DNA of 64,000 nucleotides from JBAYNW01 sp041678605 (GCA_041678605.1 JBAYNW010000006.1:11484-75483), one strand, 5' to 3'. Positions 24,657 to 34,600 are shown, counted from the first letter of the stretch. Made by a program: numbers and translations. The notes: generated from the letters alone by a model not told the origin.

Positions 24657-26111
24657 ATGGTTGACTCAAAAACAATTGAAGATGTGATTTATGGTTTGTG
24701 CGTCGAGGCAAATACAAAATTGCCCGATGATGTGCTGCAAAAAATTTATAAAGCTTATGAAATAGAAACTTCGCAAGAGGCGAAACAGGTGCTTGCTCTT
24801 ATTTTAGAAAACGCCAAAATGGCCTATGAAAAGAAAATGCCTTTATGTCAAGACACGGGGCAGGTTTTGGTTTTTGCCAAAGGTAAATGTTTCCCTGACA
24901 ATTTTAAGGAGGCGATAAACAAAGGCGTTGAAAAAGCCTATGAAGAAAATTTCTACAGGAAATCCGTCGTGAAAAACGCCGTTTTTGACCGCACAAACAC
25001 AAAAACAAACACGCCTTGTATTATTTATACAGAATTTGCCGATATTGAAGGAGTTGAAATTGAGCTTTTACTCAAAGGCGGAGGTTCCGAGAACGTTTCA
25101 GCCGTCGAAATGCTTTCGCCGACAATTACAGAGGATGAAATAGTTGAATTTGTTGTTTCCGTTGTTAAAAAAGCGGGTTCAAAAGCTTGTCCGCCCTACT
25201 TTATAGGAATAGGGGCAGGCGGAACAATGGAATATGCTGGACTTTTATCCAAAAAGGCCCTGCTTTTAGAAAAAAATGTTGATGAAGCTCACGAAAAGCT
25301 GGCTGAAAAAATTAAAAATGCGGTTAACGGTTTGAACATCGGGGCCGCCGGCCTCGGCGGCCCCTCAACTGCTTTGGACGTAAAAATCCTCACAGATTTT
25401 ACCCACATCGCCTGCATGCCAGTCGCAGTAACGATTAATTGCCACAGTTCAAGGCATGCAAAATGCGTAATCGAGGGAACCGGAAACGGGGAAGATGAAA
25501 GAGGAAAGGGGAAAGGGGAAAGGAAATTGGAAATTGGGAATGGGGAATTGGTAATTGAGAACAGAACCGTTCGACCCTTCGACCCTTCGACCTTTCAACT
25601 CTCCACCTCACTTCTCACTAAAAAAATAAACACTTCTGACGTCGCTCAATTAAAATCGCTCAAACGGGGCCAAAATATTCTCTTGTCAGGCGAAATTTAC
25701 ACCGCACGTGATATGGCACACAAAAGGCTTGTGGAAATGATTAAAAAAGGGGAAAAGTTGCCGTTTGACCTGAAAAACAAGATTATATTTTACGCCGGAC
25801 CATGTCCTTGTGCAGAAGACTGTGTTGTTGGCTCAATAGGGCCGACTACGTCGGCCCGCATGGATAAATTTGCACCGATTCTTTATGAACAGGGAGTTCT
25901 GGCGACAATCGGCAAAGGTGAGCGGTCAGAGGAAGTTGAAAAAACCGTAAAACAAGCCGGTGTACTTTATTTTACGGTTATTGGGGGTATTGCCTGTTAT
26001 TTGGCACAGAAGTTTATAAGAAAGGATTTGGTTGCGTTTGAGGATTTAGGTCCCGAGGCTGTTTACCGCTTCGAGGTTAAAGACTTGCCTTTGAGGCTTG
26101 AGCTTAATTGA
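24657..26111 (+). CDS. Class I (Fe-S) fumarate hydratase, alpha and beta parts fused
   Basis: 484 aa. Reversible hydration of fumarate to malate, in an O2-sensitive [4Fe-4S] enzyme of anaerobes. The alpha part (1-275) has LCQDTGQ and the cluster cysteines around GSKACPP and NCHSSRHAKC. The beta part (about 323-484) begins TSDVAQLKSLKRGQ and contains SGEIYTARDMAHKRL and the GPTTSARMDKF motif. In many anaerobes these are two adjacent genes. Here they are joined by about 47 residues (276-322) whose DNA is a complete family B repeat, so the linker is repeat-derived. The 3' end overlaps the convergent HD gene by 66 bp. A close tartrate dehydratase cannot be fully excluded. Confidence 0.9.
   Translation: MVDSKTIEDVIYGLCVEANTKLPDDVLQKIYKAYEIETSQEAKQVLALILENAKMAYEKKMPLCQDTGQVLVFAKGKCFPDNFKEAINKGVEKAYEENFYRKSVVKNAVFDRTNTKTNTPCIIYTEFADIEGVEIELLLKGGGSENVSAVEMLSPTITEDEIVEFVVSVVKKAGSKACPPYFIGIGAGGTMEYAGLLSKKALLLEKNVDEAHEKLAEKIKNAVNGLNIGAAGLGGPSTALDVKILTDFTHIACMPVAVTINCHSSRHAKCVIEGTGNGEDERGKGKGERKLEIGNGELVIENRTVRPFDPSTFQLSTSLLTKKINTSDVAQLKSLKRGQNILLSGEIYTARDMAHKRLVEMIKKGEKLPFDLKNKIIFYAGPCPCAEDCVVGSIGPTTSARMDKFAPILYEQGVLATIGKGERSEEVEKTVKQAGVLYFTVIGGIACYLAQKFIRKDLVAFEDLGPEAVYRFEVKDLPLRLELN
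25485..25622. repeat. Family B element inside the fumarase gene
   Basis: GGGGAAA units, heptads GGAAATT GGAAATT GGGAATG GGGAATT GGTAATT, GAGAACAGAACCG, then TTCGACC CTTCGACC CTTCGACC TTTCAAC. Same order as at 9800-9892. It has no stop in the fumarase frame and encodes the alpha-beta linker. Confidence 0.85.
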
Positions 26112-26888
26112 GTTTTTCTCATTGGCGTAATCAACGAGTGCCTTAAATACGTATGTTGAAAATTTTCCCTGTTTTACTTCTTTATTAATTATTGCCAGAG
26201 CTTGCTCCTTGCTCATTTCTGATTTGTAAGAGCGTTTTTCTCTCAGGGCCGAGTACATATCAGCCAAAGAAAGAATTTGCAGATTAATATCGGACACAAA
26301 ATTTTCATCCACACTCGGATAACCTGTTTTTTTCGCATTTTGATGGTGATTTTTTATCAGATTTAGGGTTTGGGAGTCTAAATCGGTAGATTTAAGCATT
26401 TCGTAGCTTAAATCGGAATGTTTTTTGACTATTTCGAATTCTTCCTCTGTCAAAGACCCCCGTTTATTAATAATATCTTCAGGGATAATAACTTTGGCCA
26501 AATCGTGCAGGCTTGTGGCTTCCGTTAGGGCTTTTCGGTTTATCATCGGCTGGAAGTTATCAGGCAGATGGTTTGCTATGCCGATTGCCGCCTTTCTTGT
26601 TTCAGGAAGGTGGTTTTGTACAAGATTATCCAGTACTTTCATATTTATTTTGAGCGGAATTTTAAATTTGCTCAAAATCTTTGTGATTTCAGAATTTACC
26701 TTAATCATTTCCGAAATGGCGTTCTCGTTTAAATATTTGGACAAATCCGCACTAATTCCTGCAAAATCCTCATTTTTCTCAGGGGAAAGATACCCCGGAG
26801 CAACACTTTGTTGTATAGGATTAGCAAAAAAATCATGCACACCTGTTCGGCTAGAATCTTTTTCCGATACCATCAATTCCACTTTCAC
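26046..26888 (-). CDS. HD-GYP-like domain protein (altered metal-site motif)
   Basis: 280 aa. N-terminal about 115 residues unrecognised. Then an HD-GYP phosphodiesterase-type domain: H128-D129 (SLHDLAKVIIPEDII), H157 in KKHSDL, H181-H182 and G189-Y190-P191. The canonical HHExxDGxGYP reads HHQNAKKTGYP: spacing kept, but Glu and Asp-Gly are lost, so c-di-GMP hydrolysis is uncertain. The start may be GTG 26888 or ATG 26873; neither has a clear ribosome site. The convergent end overlaps the fumarase gene by 66 bp. Confidence 0.8.
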   Translation of the reverse strand: MKVELMVSEKDSSRTGVHDFFANPIQQSVAPGYLSPEKNEDFAGISADLSKYLNENAISEMIKVNSEITKILSKFKIPLKINMKVLDNLVQNHLPETRKAAIGIANHLPDNFQPMINRKALTEATSLHDLAKVIIPEDIINKRGSLTEEEFEIVKKHSDLSYEMLKSTDLDSQTLNLIKNHHQNAKKTGYPSVDENFVSDINLQILSLADMYSALREKRSYKSEMSKEQALAIINKEVKQGKFSTYVFKALVDYANEKNSIKLKPQRQVFNLEAVNSLGT

Positions 26889-27005
26889 ACTAAAATTACA
26901 CTACCTTATATTTATATAAAGGTTTTTGCTTCGCCGAAATTGACATAAAACAGTGAATTTATAAGAAAATGTAACAAAAAAGAAGATAGAGGCAGGGGAT
27001 GAATA

Positions 27006-28496
27006 TTATTGCTTTAAAATTTTGTCAAATTCTTCATGCGAATATTTTATCACTTTATTTCTGCCGTCTCGCTTCGCCCTATAAAGAGCTTTGTCGGCAT
27101 ATTCCACCAAATCTTTTTGGTTTTCCGGAGAGGTTGAACTTGCACTTGCTCCAATGCTGACCGTGACGCTCGTTTCCTCACCATTGTAAGTAAATTTATA
27201 CTGAGAAATTTTTTCTCTAAGCCTTTCAAGCGGAATAATTGCACTTTCAAGCGGGGTTTCGGTCAAAATTACGGCTAATTCCTCTCCGCCGTAGCGGTAA
27301 ATCATATCGGTTTTTCTGAAAGATGCGGATATAATATTTGAAATTTCTTTTAAAACGTAATCTCCAAATTGGTGTCCGTACATATCATTAACTTTCTTAA
27401 AAAAGTCTACGTCAACCAAGGCCAAACTCAATTCGCTGTGATAACGTCTTGATCTTAAAAATTCACGTTCAATGTTATATTCAAAGTGCCGTCTGTTGTA
27501 AAGCCCTGTAAGTCCGTCCGTTACTGATAAATACTCCGTTTCTGAGTATAAATATCGCATCTTAAAAAGCACCAGAAGTTCATTTACCATGGCTTTGTAA
27601 AATTCAAATTCCGGATAGTCACATTCTTCAGTGTTATAAAAACAAACTCCGCCCAGCAAAACCCCATCTGAAACAAGCGGCAAAATGTGAGTACTCTTAA
27701 ATTCTTCAAGCTCCAAAACCGCTTCAGTACTCCAGATTTTTTCCCCGACTATTTCATGCCTGAAATCTCTTACTGTAAATTCCTGCACGTCAGGCATTGC
27801 GGTGAAAAAATCCCTTTTTATCTTTTCTATAATAAATTCCGCAACAGGTTTCTTGTTAACATCAAAATATAAAATGTTTTTTTCGTTTTTATCCGGATTA
27901 TCAAAAAATAAACCCGCAACATTGTAATCTACGAAAGAACTGAGCAGTTCAAATATCTTTTTAACCAAAACTTTTTCATGCCCCAAAAACACCCCTAAAT
28001 CACGAAATTCATTTAGAAAAGTCGAATTTATAATCAATTCGTCAAGAATATTATTAATCTGATTTTGAATTATTTCTTCATTTATTTCACTTTTCAGCAA
28101 AACTTGCTTATATTCATCCGAAACCGGATGTTTTTCGATAATTTCTTTTGATGTTTTCTCTATTTCTTCAAAGCTTGCCGTCTTAGATATAAATTTATCC
28201 GCTCCGGACTTGTTTCCCCAAAACTTGTCTATATTTTTGTCAAGAACAGTCAGCAGCATGAGTGGGATTTCTTTTGTAGCGGAGTTGTTTTTTAATAATC
28301 TGCAAAGCTGGTATCCGCCGAGGTTTGGCATCACAATTTCAGACAATATTAAATCCGGAGCAACTTCAAAAACTTTTTGATATCCCTGCACTCCGCTGCT
28401 TGCCGTCTCAACGTTGAATCCGGCGTTTACAAGCTGAAGTTTTAATGTTTCCAGTTGAGTGCTGCTGTCATCTATCAGTAAAATTTTGTGTGGCAT
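27006..28496 (-). CDS. Receiver-GGDEF protein (diguanylate cyclase) with Glu in the phosphorylation site
   Basis: 496 aa. N-terminal receiver domain (D9, D10, conserved Thr in LLTVLD and Lys in ISKTAS), but the phospho-acceptor in PDLILSEIVMP is E53 instead of Asp, a change that often mimics constant phosphorylation. The middle (about 135-320) is GAF-like. The C-terminal GGDEF domain has DxDFFKKVND, an RxxD inhibitory site (RKTD) and the active loop GGEEL at 403-407, so synthesis of c-di-GMP is likely. Soluble. Monocistronic; ATG 28496, weak ribosome site. Confidence 0.92.
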   Translation of the reverse strand: MPHKILLIDDSSTQLETLKLQLVNAGFNVETASSGVQGYQKVFEVAPDLILSEIVMPNLGGYQLCRLLKNNSATKEIPLMLLTVLDKNIDKFWGNKSGADKFISKTASFEEIEKTSKEIIEKHPVSDEYKQVLLKSEINEEIIQNQINNILDELIINSTFLNEFRDLGVFLGHEKVLVKKIFELLSSFVDYNVAGLFFDNPDKNEKNILYFDVNKKPVAEFIIEKIKRDFFTAMPDVQEFTVRDFRHEIVGEKIWSTEAVLELEEFKSTHILPLVSDGVLLGGVCFYNTEECDYPEFEFYKAMVNELLVLFKMRYLYSETEYLSVTDGLTGLYNRRHFEYNIEREFLRSRRYHSELSLALVDVDFFKKVNDMYGHQFGDYVLKEISNIISASFRKTDMIYRYGGEELAVILTETPLESAIIPLERLREKISQYKFTYNGEETSVTVSIGASASSTSPENQKDLVEYADKALYRAKRDGRNKVIKYSHEEFDKILKQ

Positions 28497-28586
28497 TCTT
28501 AACTATCTGTCCCATCTCGTATTCGTAACAGAATAATTATACAACAAATCTATGGTTATTAAAATATTTATTGTTCTTTAGCTTAC

Positions 28587-29054
28587 TTATACCGCATTAA
28601 TTTTTGCCTCTAAGTTTGCAAACCGTTTTGTCAAGTATTCTGCAGATTTGGGGTATTTCCTTTCCAAATCTTCCACCGCTTCTTTTAAAAGCTCTATAAA
28701 TCCATCTGCACCGGCTTTAAAGCAAGTATGCCTATCTCGACCGGTAAGCACCGTGAAAGTGGTTTCACCTTGAATGTCTTCCAGATCCTTACTGGTAGCG
28801 ATTATAGTCACACCAGATTCACCGAAATTTGAAATATTAAAGTGAACCGATTTGCCTTCAGTGTCTATCTTTTTAATTTTACTGACTTTGTTTTCAAGAT
28901 CATCTACAAAAGTTTTCCCTAGTTCTGAAAGCCTAAGCATAGCTTCATCCTCAAAGTGAATAGTGGCACCAAAAGAAGGCTGGTTTTTGCAGTTAGTTTG
29001 ACTGCGTTGGTTGTAAATGCCGTTGTTGGCACCTGTAATACTCATAATTTTCAT
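28587..29054 (-). CDS. Unknown soluble protein with N-terminal QPSFGA motif
   Basis: 155 aa. Asn/Gln-rich start MKIMSITGANNGIYNQRSQ then NQPSFGA, followed by a mixed alpha/beta body (HFEDEAMLRLSELGKTFVDDLENK ... HFNISNFGESGVTIIATSKD) and a C-terminal helix. Family not recognised. ATG 29054 is chosen for the AGGAG about 10 nt upstream; the frame extends 11 codons further without support. The NPSF(G/T)-type motif links it with the proteins at 5963, 41011 and 63111. Confidence 0.75.
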   Translation of the reverse strand: MKIMSITGANNGIYNQRSQTNCKNQPSFGATIHFEDEAMLRLSELGKTFVDDLENKVSKIKKIDTEGKSVHFNISNFGESGVTIIATSKDLEDIQGETTFTVLTGRDRHTCFKAGADGFIELLKEAVEDLERKYPKSAEYLTKRFANLEAKINAV

Positions 29055-29208
29055 CTCTTGTTTTCTCCTATTTTTTTTGTAACACAATATGATACTTGCT
29101 TTAAAAACTCTAAAAATATTTTTTGCTACCCAACGGCAAATTTGTTGCGAAATTGTTACAAAGAATATTTTAGGTATTCAGCTCAAGCAAAAGGGCAAAC
29201 AATTCCCA

Positions 29209-29346
29209 CGTCATTGCGAGAAAAGGGTTGTCGGCTCAGTCAAAAATGTCCACCGAAGCAATCTTATCGGTATGCACTCGTTGGAAAGATTGCTTCAAAA
29301 TGCAAACTTTTTCTTCTACCTAAAAGTCTCATGTTTCGCAATGACG
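29209..29346. repeat. Family A element, full-length copy
   Basis: 138 bp bounded by CGTCATTGCGA (29209-29219) and its inverse TCGCAATGACG (29336-29346). Internal CCACCGAAGCAATCTTATCGG and AAGATTGCTTC blocks also occur in the copy at 39590-39726, which has the same length. No open reading frame of its own. The right end supplies the last codons of the yqeK gene. Confidence 0.85.
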
Positions 29347-29928
29347 CGAGTACTCTTTGAGCATACTGTTATAAATATCAATTGTGGTTTGGCAAATTTC
29401 CATATCTCTTTTAATCAGGCTTTTAATCGTTTCTTCGTAACAGATGAGGAGTGCTTTATTCAGGCCGTTTTCTTCCTCCAAAACACACAAAACTCTTTCT
29501 CTGTAGTTCAAATCCCTCGTGTTAAGTTCGATTTTGTCAGCCAAAAACACAACTTTTTCAAAATCACTCATGTTCATTCTGCCCAGAGTATGCCAGCGGA
29601 TAGAGGATAAAATTTCCTTGTCCTTAACCCCAAACTCGCTTTCTGCAATATAGGCACTCACCGGAGCGTGAATTAATTTAAAATTAGACAATTCGCTCTT
29701 GTCAAGCCCCAATTTTACAGCAATCTTCAGCATATCCTCTTTTTTGAGACATTTTGCACAATCATGCAAAAGCCCCGCCGTGTAAGCCTTCTTTTCGTCC
29801 TGATTAAATTTTTTGGCCAATCTCGCAGCACTTTGGGCAGCCCCGATTGAATGAAGAAGCCTTTCTTCACTCAAATGGTCTTTAAGCCAATTTAAAATAT
29901 GTCTTTCACTTTTGTCTGTATAATTCAT
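29329..29928 (-). CDS. yqeK: YqeK-type HD-domain hydrolase
   Basis: 199 aa. HD-superfamily metal-dependent hydrolase (H.., AGLLHDCAKCL, IRWHTLGR, ADKIELN), the family of B. subtilis YqeK, known to split Ap4A symmetrically. It follows nadD with a 23-nt overlap, the standard genomic pairing, so the call is strong. The last residues (YSRHCET) and the stop lie in the right arm of the family A repeat 29209-29346, so the insertion replaced or extended the original C-terminus. Confidence 0.9.
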   Translation of the reverse strand: MNYTDKSERHILNWLKDHLSEERLLHSIGAAQSAARLAKKFNQDEKKAYTAGLLHDCAKCLKKEDMLKIAVKLGLDKSELSNFKLIHAPVSAYIAESEFGVKDKEILSSIRWHTLGRMNMSDFEKVVFLADKIELNTRDLNYRERVLCVLEEENGLNKALLICYEETIKSLIKRDMEICQTTIDIYNSMLKEYSRHCET

Positions 29929-30499
29929 TTTTGTTTATGTACTCCAAAACCGTATCCGGGACAAATGCACTCACGGACTGCTTTTTCACCAGTTTTTCTC
30001 TTAATTCCGTTGAAGATAATTCTATCGGCTCCATTTTTGTCAGCGTAAATTTATACCCTTTGTTTTGCAATGACGCAAATCCGGCCCCATTAATTCGAGT
30101 TTCTCTGGGAAAAACAATAAAGTTCACCAGCTCTTTCAATTTATCGGTTTCATACCAGCTTTCTATTTTTTCAAATGCGTCAGAACCTATTATAAACCCT
30201 ATTTTACCATCTATTTTGTATTTTTTGTACAATTCAAGAATTGTCAGGTAAGTATAGGAAAATCTTTCGTTTTGAAACTCAAAGTCGCTTATTTCGAAAA
30301 ATTTTTCATCGCCCAGAGCAAGTTTAACCATTTGAAACCGGTGTTTTGCCATTTTGGTGTCAAATTTTTTGTGCGGCGGCATGTACGCAGGAACGAACAA
30401 AATCCTGTCATAATCATAATTTTTTTTTACATAATCAGCCATAGCCAAATGAGCCTTATGTATTGGATTAAATGTACCTTGCAAGACACACAGTTTCAT
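29906..30499 (-). CDS. nadD: Nicotinate-nucleotide adenylyltransferase
   Basis: 197 aa. NAD biosynthesis: NaMN + ATP to NaAD. Nucleotidyl-transferase motif GTFNPIHKAH (residues 8-17) and the C-terminal SSTELRE (ISSTxIR equivalent) are intact. ATG 30499 has GAAGGAG 9 nt upstream; a TTG six codons earlier lies in front of that ribosome site and is rejected. Forms a pair with yqeK and probably a transcript with the kinase gene upstream. Confidence 0.95.
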   Translation of the reverse strand: MKLCVLQGTFNPIHKAHLAMADYVKKNYDYDRILFVPAYMPPHKKFDTKMAKHRFQMVKLALGDEKFFEISDFEFQNERFSYTYLTILELYKKYKIDGKIGFIIGSDAFEKIESWYETDKLKELVNFIVFPRETRINGAGFASLQNKGYKFTLTKMEPIELSSTELREKLVKKQSVSAFVPDTVLEYINKNELYRQK

Positions 30500-30532
30500 T
30501 TGCCTAAACTCCTTCAATCTTAACTGGCTTCA

Positions 30533-31399
30533 TTATACAGCAAAATTATAATAATCGGACTCCAGCAAGGTCAAAAGAGAGGCCACAAAGTCCCTGTATT
30601 TTTCTCTTGAGGTTTCGCCGTTCAGTATTATGTCAGCGTTTTTGGCACAAGGATAAATGTAAATTAAGGCTTTCTCGGAAGCATTTTTAAAAATTCTGCC
30701 GGCAGAATCCCCCAACCCTCTTTGCTCTGCTCTTTCAAAAAACCTTCTTTTTTGCACCGATTTGTCAATATCGACGTAGATTTTAAAGTCAAAAACGTCT
30801 GCAACTCCCTCAACAAGAGTGTAAAGCCCTTCCGAAATAATTACGGAAGAAGGTTTTGCCATTGTGCAGTTGTCAAATCTTTTTGCGGTCCCCGACATAT
30901 CGTATTTTGGCAGAAGCACCTCCTGACGGTTCAAAAGCATTTGTATGTGTTTTTTCATCAGGCTTAATTCTATCGCATCAGGGATGTCAAGGTCGTAATT
31001 TTTTGCGAAGCGGGCAAAAGAGCCTGCTTTTTCGACTTCTTTTGAACGGTCGTAGTAATAATCGTCGGTGTTAATTCTTGTTATGATATTTTTTGATAGG
31101 AATTCTTGGGCAAATCTTTCAACCACCTCCATAGAATCAAGGACTATTGTGGATTTCCCGCTGGCTGTTTCGCCGCAAACTCCTATAGCTGCAGGCCTGA
31201 ACGCCATTCCGGATAAGAATAAGGCTATTTTTTTAACGATATTAGGTGCTATATTTACAAAAATAGAGTTGGAAGAATTCAACTCTTTTAAGAACAAATC
31301 ATTTAAAGATTTTTCTAATTTTTGAAAACGGGAGTGATAAATTGGGCTTGCGGCACAATTTTGAATATTTTCTACATCAATTTCTGCAACTGTTATCAA
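30533..31399 (-). CDS. Uridine kinase/phosphoribulokinase-family protein
   Basis: 288 aa. P-loop GETASGKS (76-83) followed by a NTDDYYYDRSKE segment and YDxDIPDAIE, as in uridine kinases; later EGLYTLVEG and RRFFERAEQRG (lid). The N-terminal about 65 residues are extra compared with bacterial Udk (about 210 aa). The substrate could be uridine/cytidine or another small sugar or nucleoside. The start is TTG 31399 with AGGGA 6 nt upstream. 34 bp before nadD in the same direction. Confidence 0.82.
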   Translation of the reverse strand: MITVAEIDVENIQNCAASPIYHSRFQKLEKSLNDLFLKELNSSNSIFVNIAPNIVKKIALFLSGMAFRPAAIGVCGETASGKSTIVLDSMEVVERFAQEFLSKNIITRINTDDYYYDRSKEVEKAGSFARFAKNYDLDIPDAIELSLMKKHIQMLLNRQEVLLPKYDMSGTAKRFDNCTMAKPSSVIISEGLYTLVEGVADVFDFKIYVDIDKSVQKRRFFERAEQRGLGDSAGRIFKNASEKALIYIYPCAKNADIILNGETSREKYRDFVASLLTLLESDYYNFAV

Positions 31400-31507
31400 T
31401 TTAATTCCCTGTTACACTGTGAAAATCTTTATCATATATATTAAATCCCAAAAATAAAAAATTTGCCAGCAAATGTTAATTTTGATAATAAATTTGACAT
31501 TTCTTTA

Positions 31508-31645
31508 CGTAAGGGTGAATTGGGAATTGGAAAAAGGGGAAAGGGGAAAGGGGAAATAGGAAATAGGGAATTGGTAATTGCCAACCTTCCATACCTCCAT
31601 ACCTCCAACTTATCGACTCATCGACTTATCAACTAGAAAACGGGA
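31508..31645. repeat. STRR-like tract (family B), copy 7
   Basis: (GGGGAAA)x3, AATAGGAAATAGGGAATTGG, then CATACCTC x2, CGACTCATCGACTTATCAACT. Occupies most of the space before the helicase stop; no gene was seen between 31400 and 31665. Confidence 0.78.
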
Positions 31646-31665
31646 AAGCCCTCAGAGAGTCGCCC

Positions 31666-34600
31666 TTACGCTAAAACTCTGTCAAGGCAAGCTTGCGGCG
31701 AATACTGCCATTCTCTGTAGGTTATCCGGTTAATCTTAAATCCTGAACGCTCCAGAATAGCCTGCTTTCTCATGTTTGGCATCAAAAGTCTTTTATTGTC
31801 CTCAACCCCGTCACATTCGATTGCAATTTTGTCATCAACAAGCAAATCAAGGCTAAATCCCGCAATCTCAACGCCTGCCTGAGCTTCACGCCCCAGGTCA
31901 CGTATTGTCTGTGCAACTTCTTTTTCAAAATTGTTTTTATAGAAATTTTCTTCAAGCTCTTTATTTTCAATCGCCTTTTGTTTTATTTCGTACTCCTGAA
32001 CATAGTTCAGATAACTTCTAAAAAGCCCTTCGGGCAGTTCCCTCGGGTTCTTTGAGGTAAAGTTAATCATCTTAAATCTTGCACGGGTAATCGCAACATT
32101 AAACAAATTCGGTTTTTGCAAAAAAGTCAGGCTTTGCACAAAACTGTTATTCGCAAATGCCCATGACATTAGAATAATATCACGTTCATCGCCTTGAAAC
32201 GTATGAGCGGTACCGATTTCAATCCTGTGTTTTCTAATCATGTGTTCAGACAAAACCCTTGCAACAGAGGTCCTTAGCTGTTCAACCTGAGCCCTGAATG
32301 GCGAAATTATACCGATTGACACAGGATTGTCAGGGTTTTTTCTTTCATCCTCAATAATGATTTCCTGCAATTTGGCAACAACCGCCTCAACTTCGGGCAA
32401 ATTTCTTGTCGCGTCGGAATCAACTTTGCCGTCAGGTACCTGAATAAGCTCTAAAACCTTTATTGCATCGGAATTCCGACGCATAATTCTTATTCTGTCA
32501 CCGTAAAATTCCCGATTAGAAAAATTTATGACAGGCGGCAGGCTCCTGAAATGCTCGTCCAGCAAAACGGGATTCATTGAATAATAATTTGCCAAATCAA
32601 ACATGGAATTTGTTCTGAAACGCCACATTAACTGGTACTTATCAGGTATGCCGTACTGGCTCAGAAAAGATTGTTCCTTTGCTTTTTCAAGGAAAGATAA
32701 ATGAGGCAATTGCTTGTCATCACCCACTATCACGGCCTTTTTTGACCTGTAAAGTATAGGAAAACAGCTTGCGATATCGCATTGAGAGGCTTCGTCAATA
32801 ATCGCAACGTCAAAAAGTCCAGGCTTCATTGGAAGCGAGCCTGAAATTGCGTAAGTCGTAACGCACCAGCAAGGAAAAGCTTCCATAAGCGGTCTGAAAT
32901 CCTCGCCTTCAAGCAGACGGTTTTGAAGGTTTTTTTTGCGTTCCACAAGCGATTTTGTATGAATAATAAGTCTTTGACGCTTAACCTGATCACGAAGCAG
33001 CCCTTTTAGAGCCTCTCTGCGTTTGCCCTTAAGAATATCTACCGCCAAATTGCGTTGTTTGCGTTTAAGCATGCGTATTTGTTCGGACATAACGTGCAGG
33101 TTGCCGAGTTTTTGGATGTTTGATTCAATTATTCTCATCTCACATGCAAGCTTTGAAACTTCAAGTTCCTCTTTTAATCGGCCCAAATTTTCATAACTTT
33201 CGTCAAATTCACTCAACTTCAAGATTTTTTTAAGTTTATTTTTGCTTGAATAATTTGCCAGAGAGGTGAAAAAGCCGGTTTTTTCAAGATTTTTTTCGAT
33301 TGTATTAATCAATCCCGCAATCTGTTCTATCTCGGATTTTTTCAAAACTTCACGAATACCTGTTATGAATTGCATTTGGCCCAAAGCTTTTTCCTGCTCG
33401 GCTTTTTGAACTGATATTTCCTGCCACTGCTGTTCAAGTTTAATTGTGGCTTCAGATTTATTTTCCAAATCTTTTATGGTGTTCAAAAGTTCTTTCATGT
33501 CCTTGACTTCTGCAAAAATGGCGTTTTCGTACTCAGAGTCAAGGTCAACCTTATTCGAAAGCAAATCTTGAAGTTGGAAGCTTAACTGTTTTTGGTAATT
33601 TATCCGACCTGCCCGAAGTGCCAAAAATGGTGCTCCAAGTTCGTTTAACCGTTCAGACACAACATCAACGGCCTTATCCATGCGGGAAGCCACCAAAACC
33701 GTCTTCCCGTTAGCGATTAAGTGAGATACCAAATTGACAATCGTTTGCGATTTTCCGGTTCCCGGAGGCCCGTAAACGGCGACAAATGTATTATTTTCAA
33801 GACTTTTTATAACATTTTCCTGTGAATCGCTCAGCGATAGAGGTGTAATTGCAGCAAAGTCTTTCAAATCCTTTGGCGGTCTGCCCGGATTGTCAGTGAG
33901 TTTTCCTTTCGTCTGTAAATATTCTTCATTGATTATATTCAGGGCGGTTTCTCTGTAAACCCCGCTTGGTTTTTCCGCAATCTGCATCAACTCGTGTAAA
34001 ACCCCCGCCGTGACGGAAGGACGCTTCGTCAGAATTATTGAACACTGGTTCGTCAGTGTTATTTTGTCAAGTTTTACAGCTGTTTTAACCGTGTTTTCTT
34101 CTATAATTTCATCAAAATTTTCAGAATCGATTATTTCTGTATCTTCTTTATAAAAATCTTTTGAAATATTTTCCTCATCAACGTCCTCGGAGTGGTCAAT
34201 TTTTATCTCAATGTCAGGAATAATTGATTTTAGGGTAGTTAAAAAGATTTCCAAATTCTCTTCTGTTATGGGAAGTTCGGGTACAACATCCAAAAGCCCG
34301 TCCAAGAGCTGCTCAACCTCGTCCTCGTCGTCGTTTTTCTTCATCATGGCCGTTAATGCACCGGTATTTAATGACAAAAATTCGTCCTGAAGCATGCAGT
34401 TAATATTAATTCCGTTTCTCTCCAGCCGGCATGGCATGTACAAAAGCGGTGTCAAAAACTCGTTGTCTTTCTTTTTCGAACTTTTCCCGACTAAAAATAA
34501 ATACCCGTAAATCAAATATTTGTCCTTTTGGCTCAATTCGCTTTGTATCATAAGTTCCGTAAGTTTACTGTCAGCACCGTCAAGCCGCAAATATTCTCCG

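Noticed and set aside
25485..25622. The purine-rich repeat in fumarase as a frameshift or assembly error
   Set aside because: The frame stays open across the tract, both enzyme halves are intact and in the same frame, and the same composite tract occurs elsewhere in the window.
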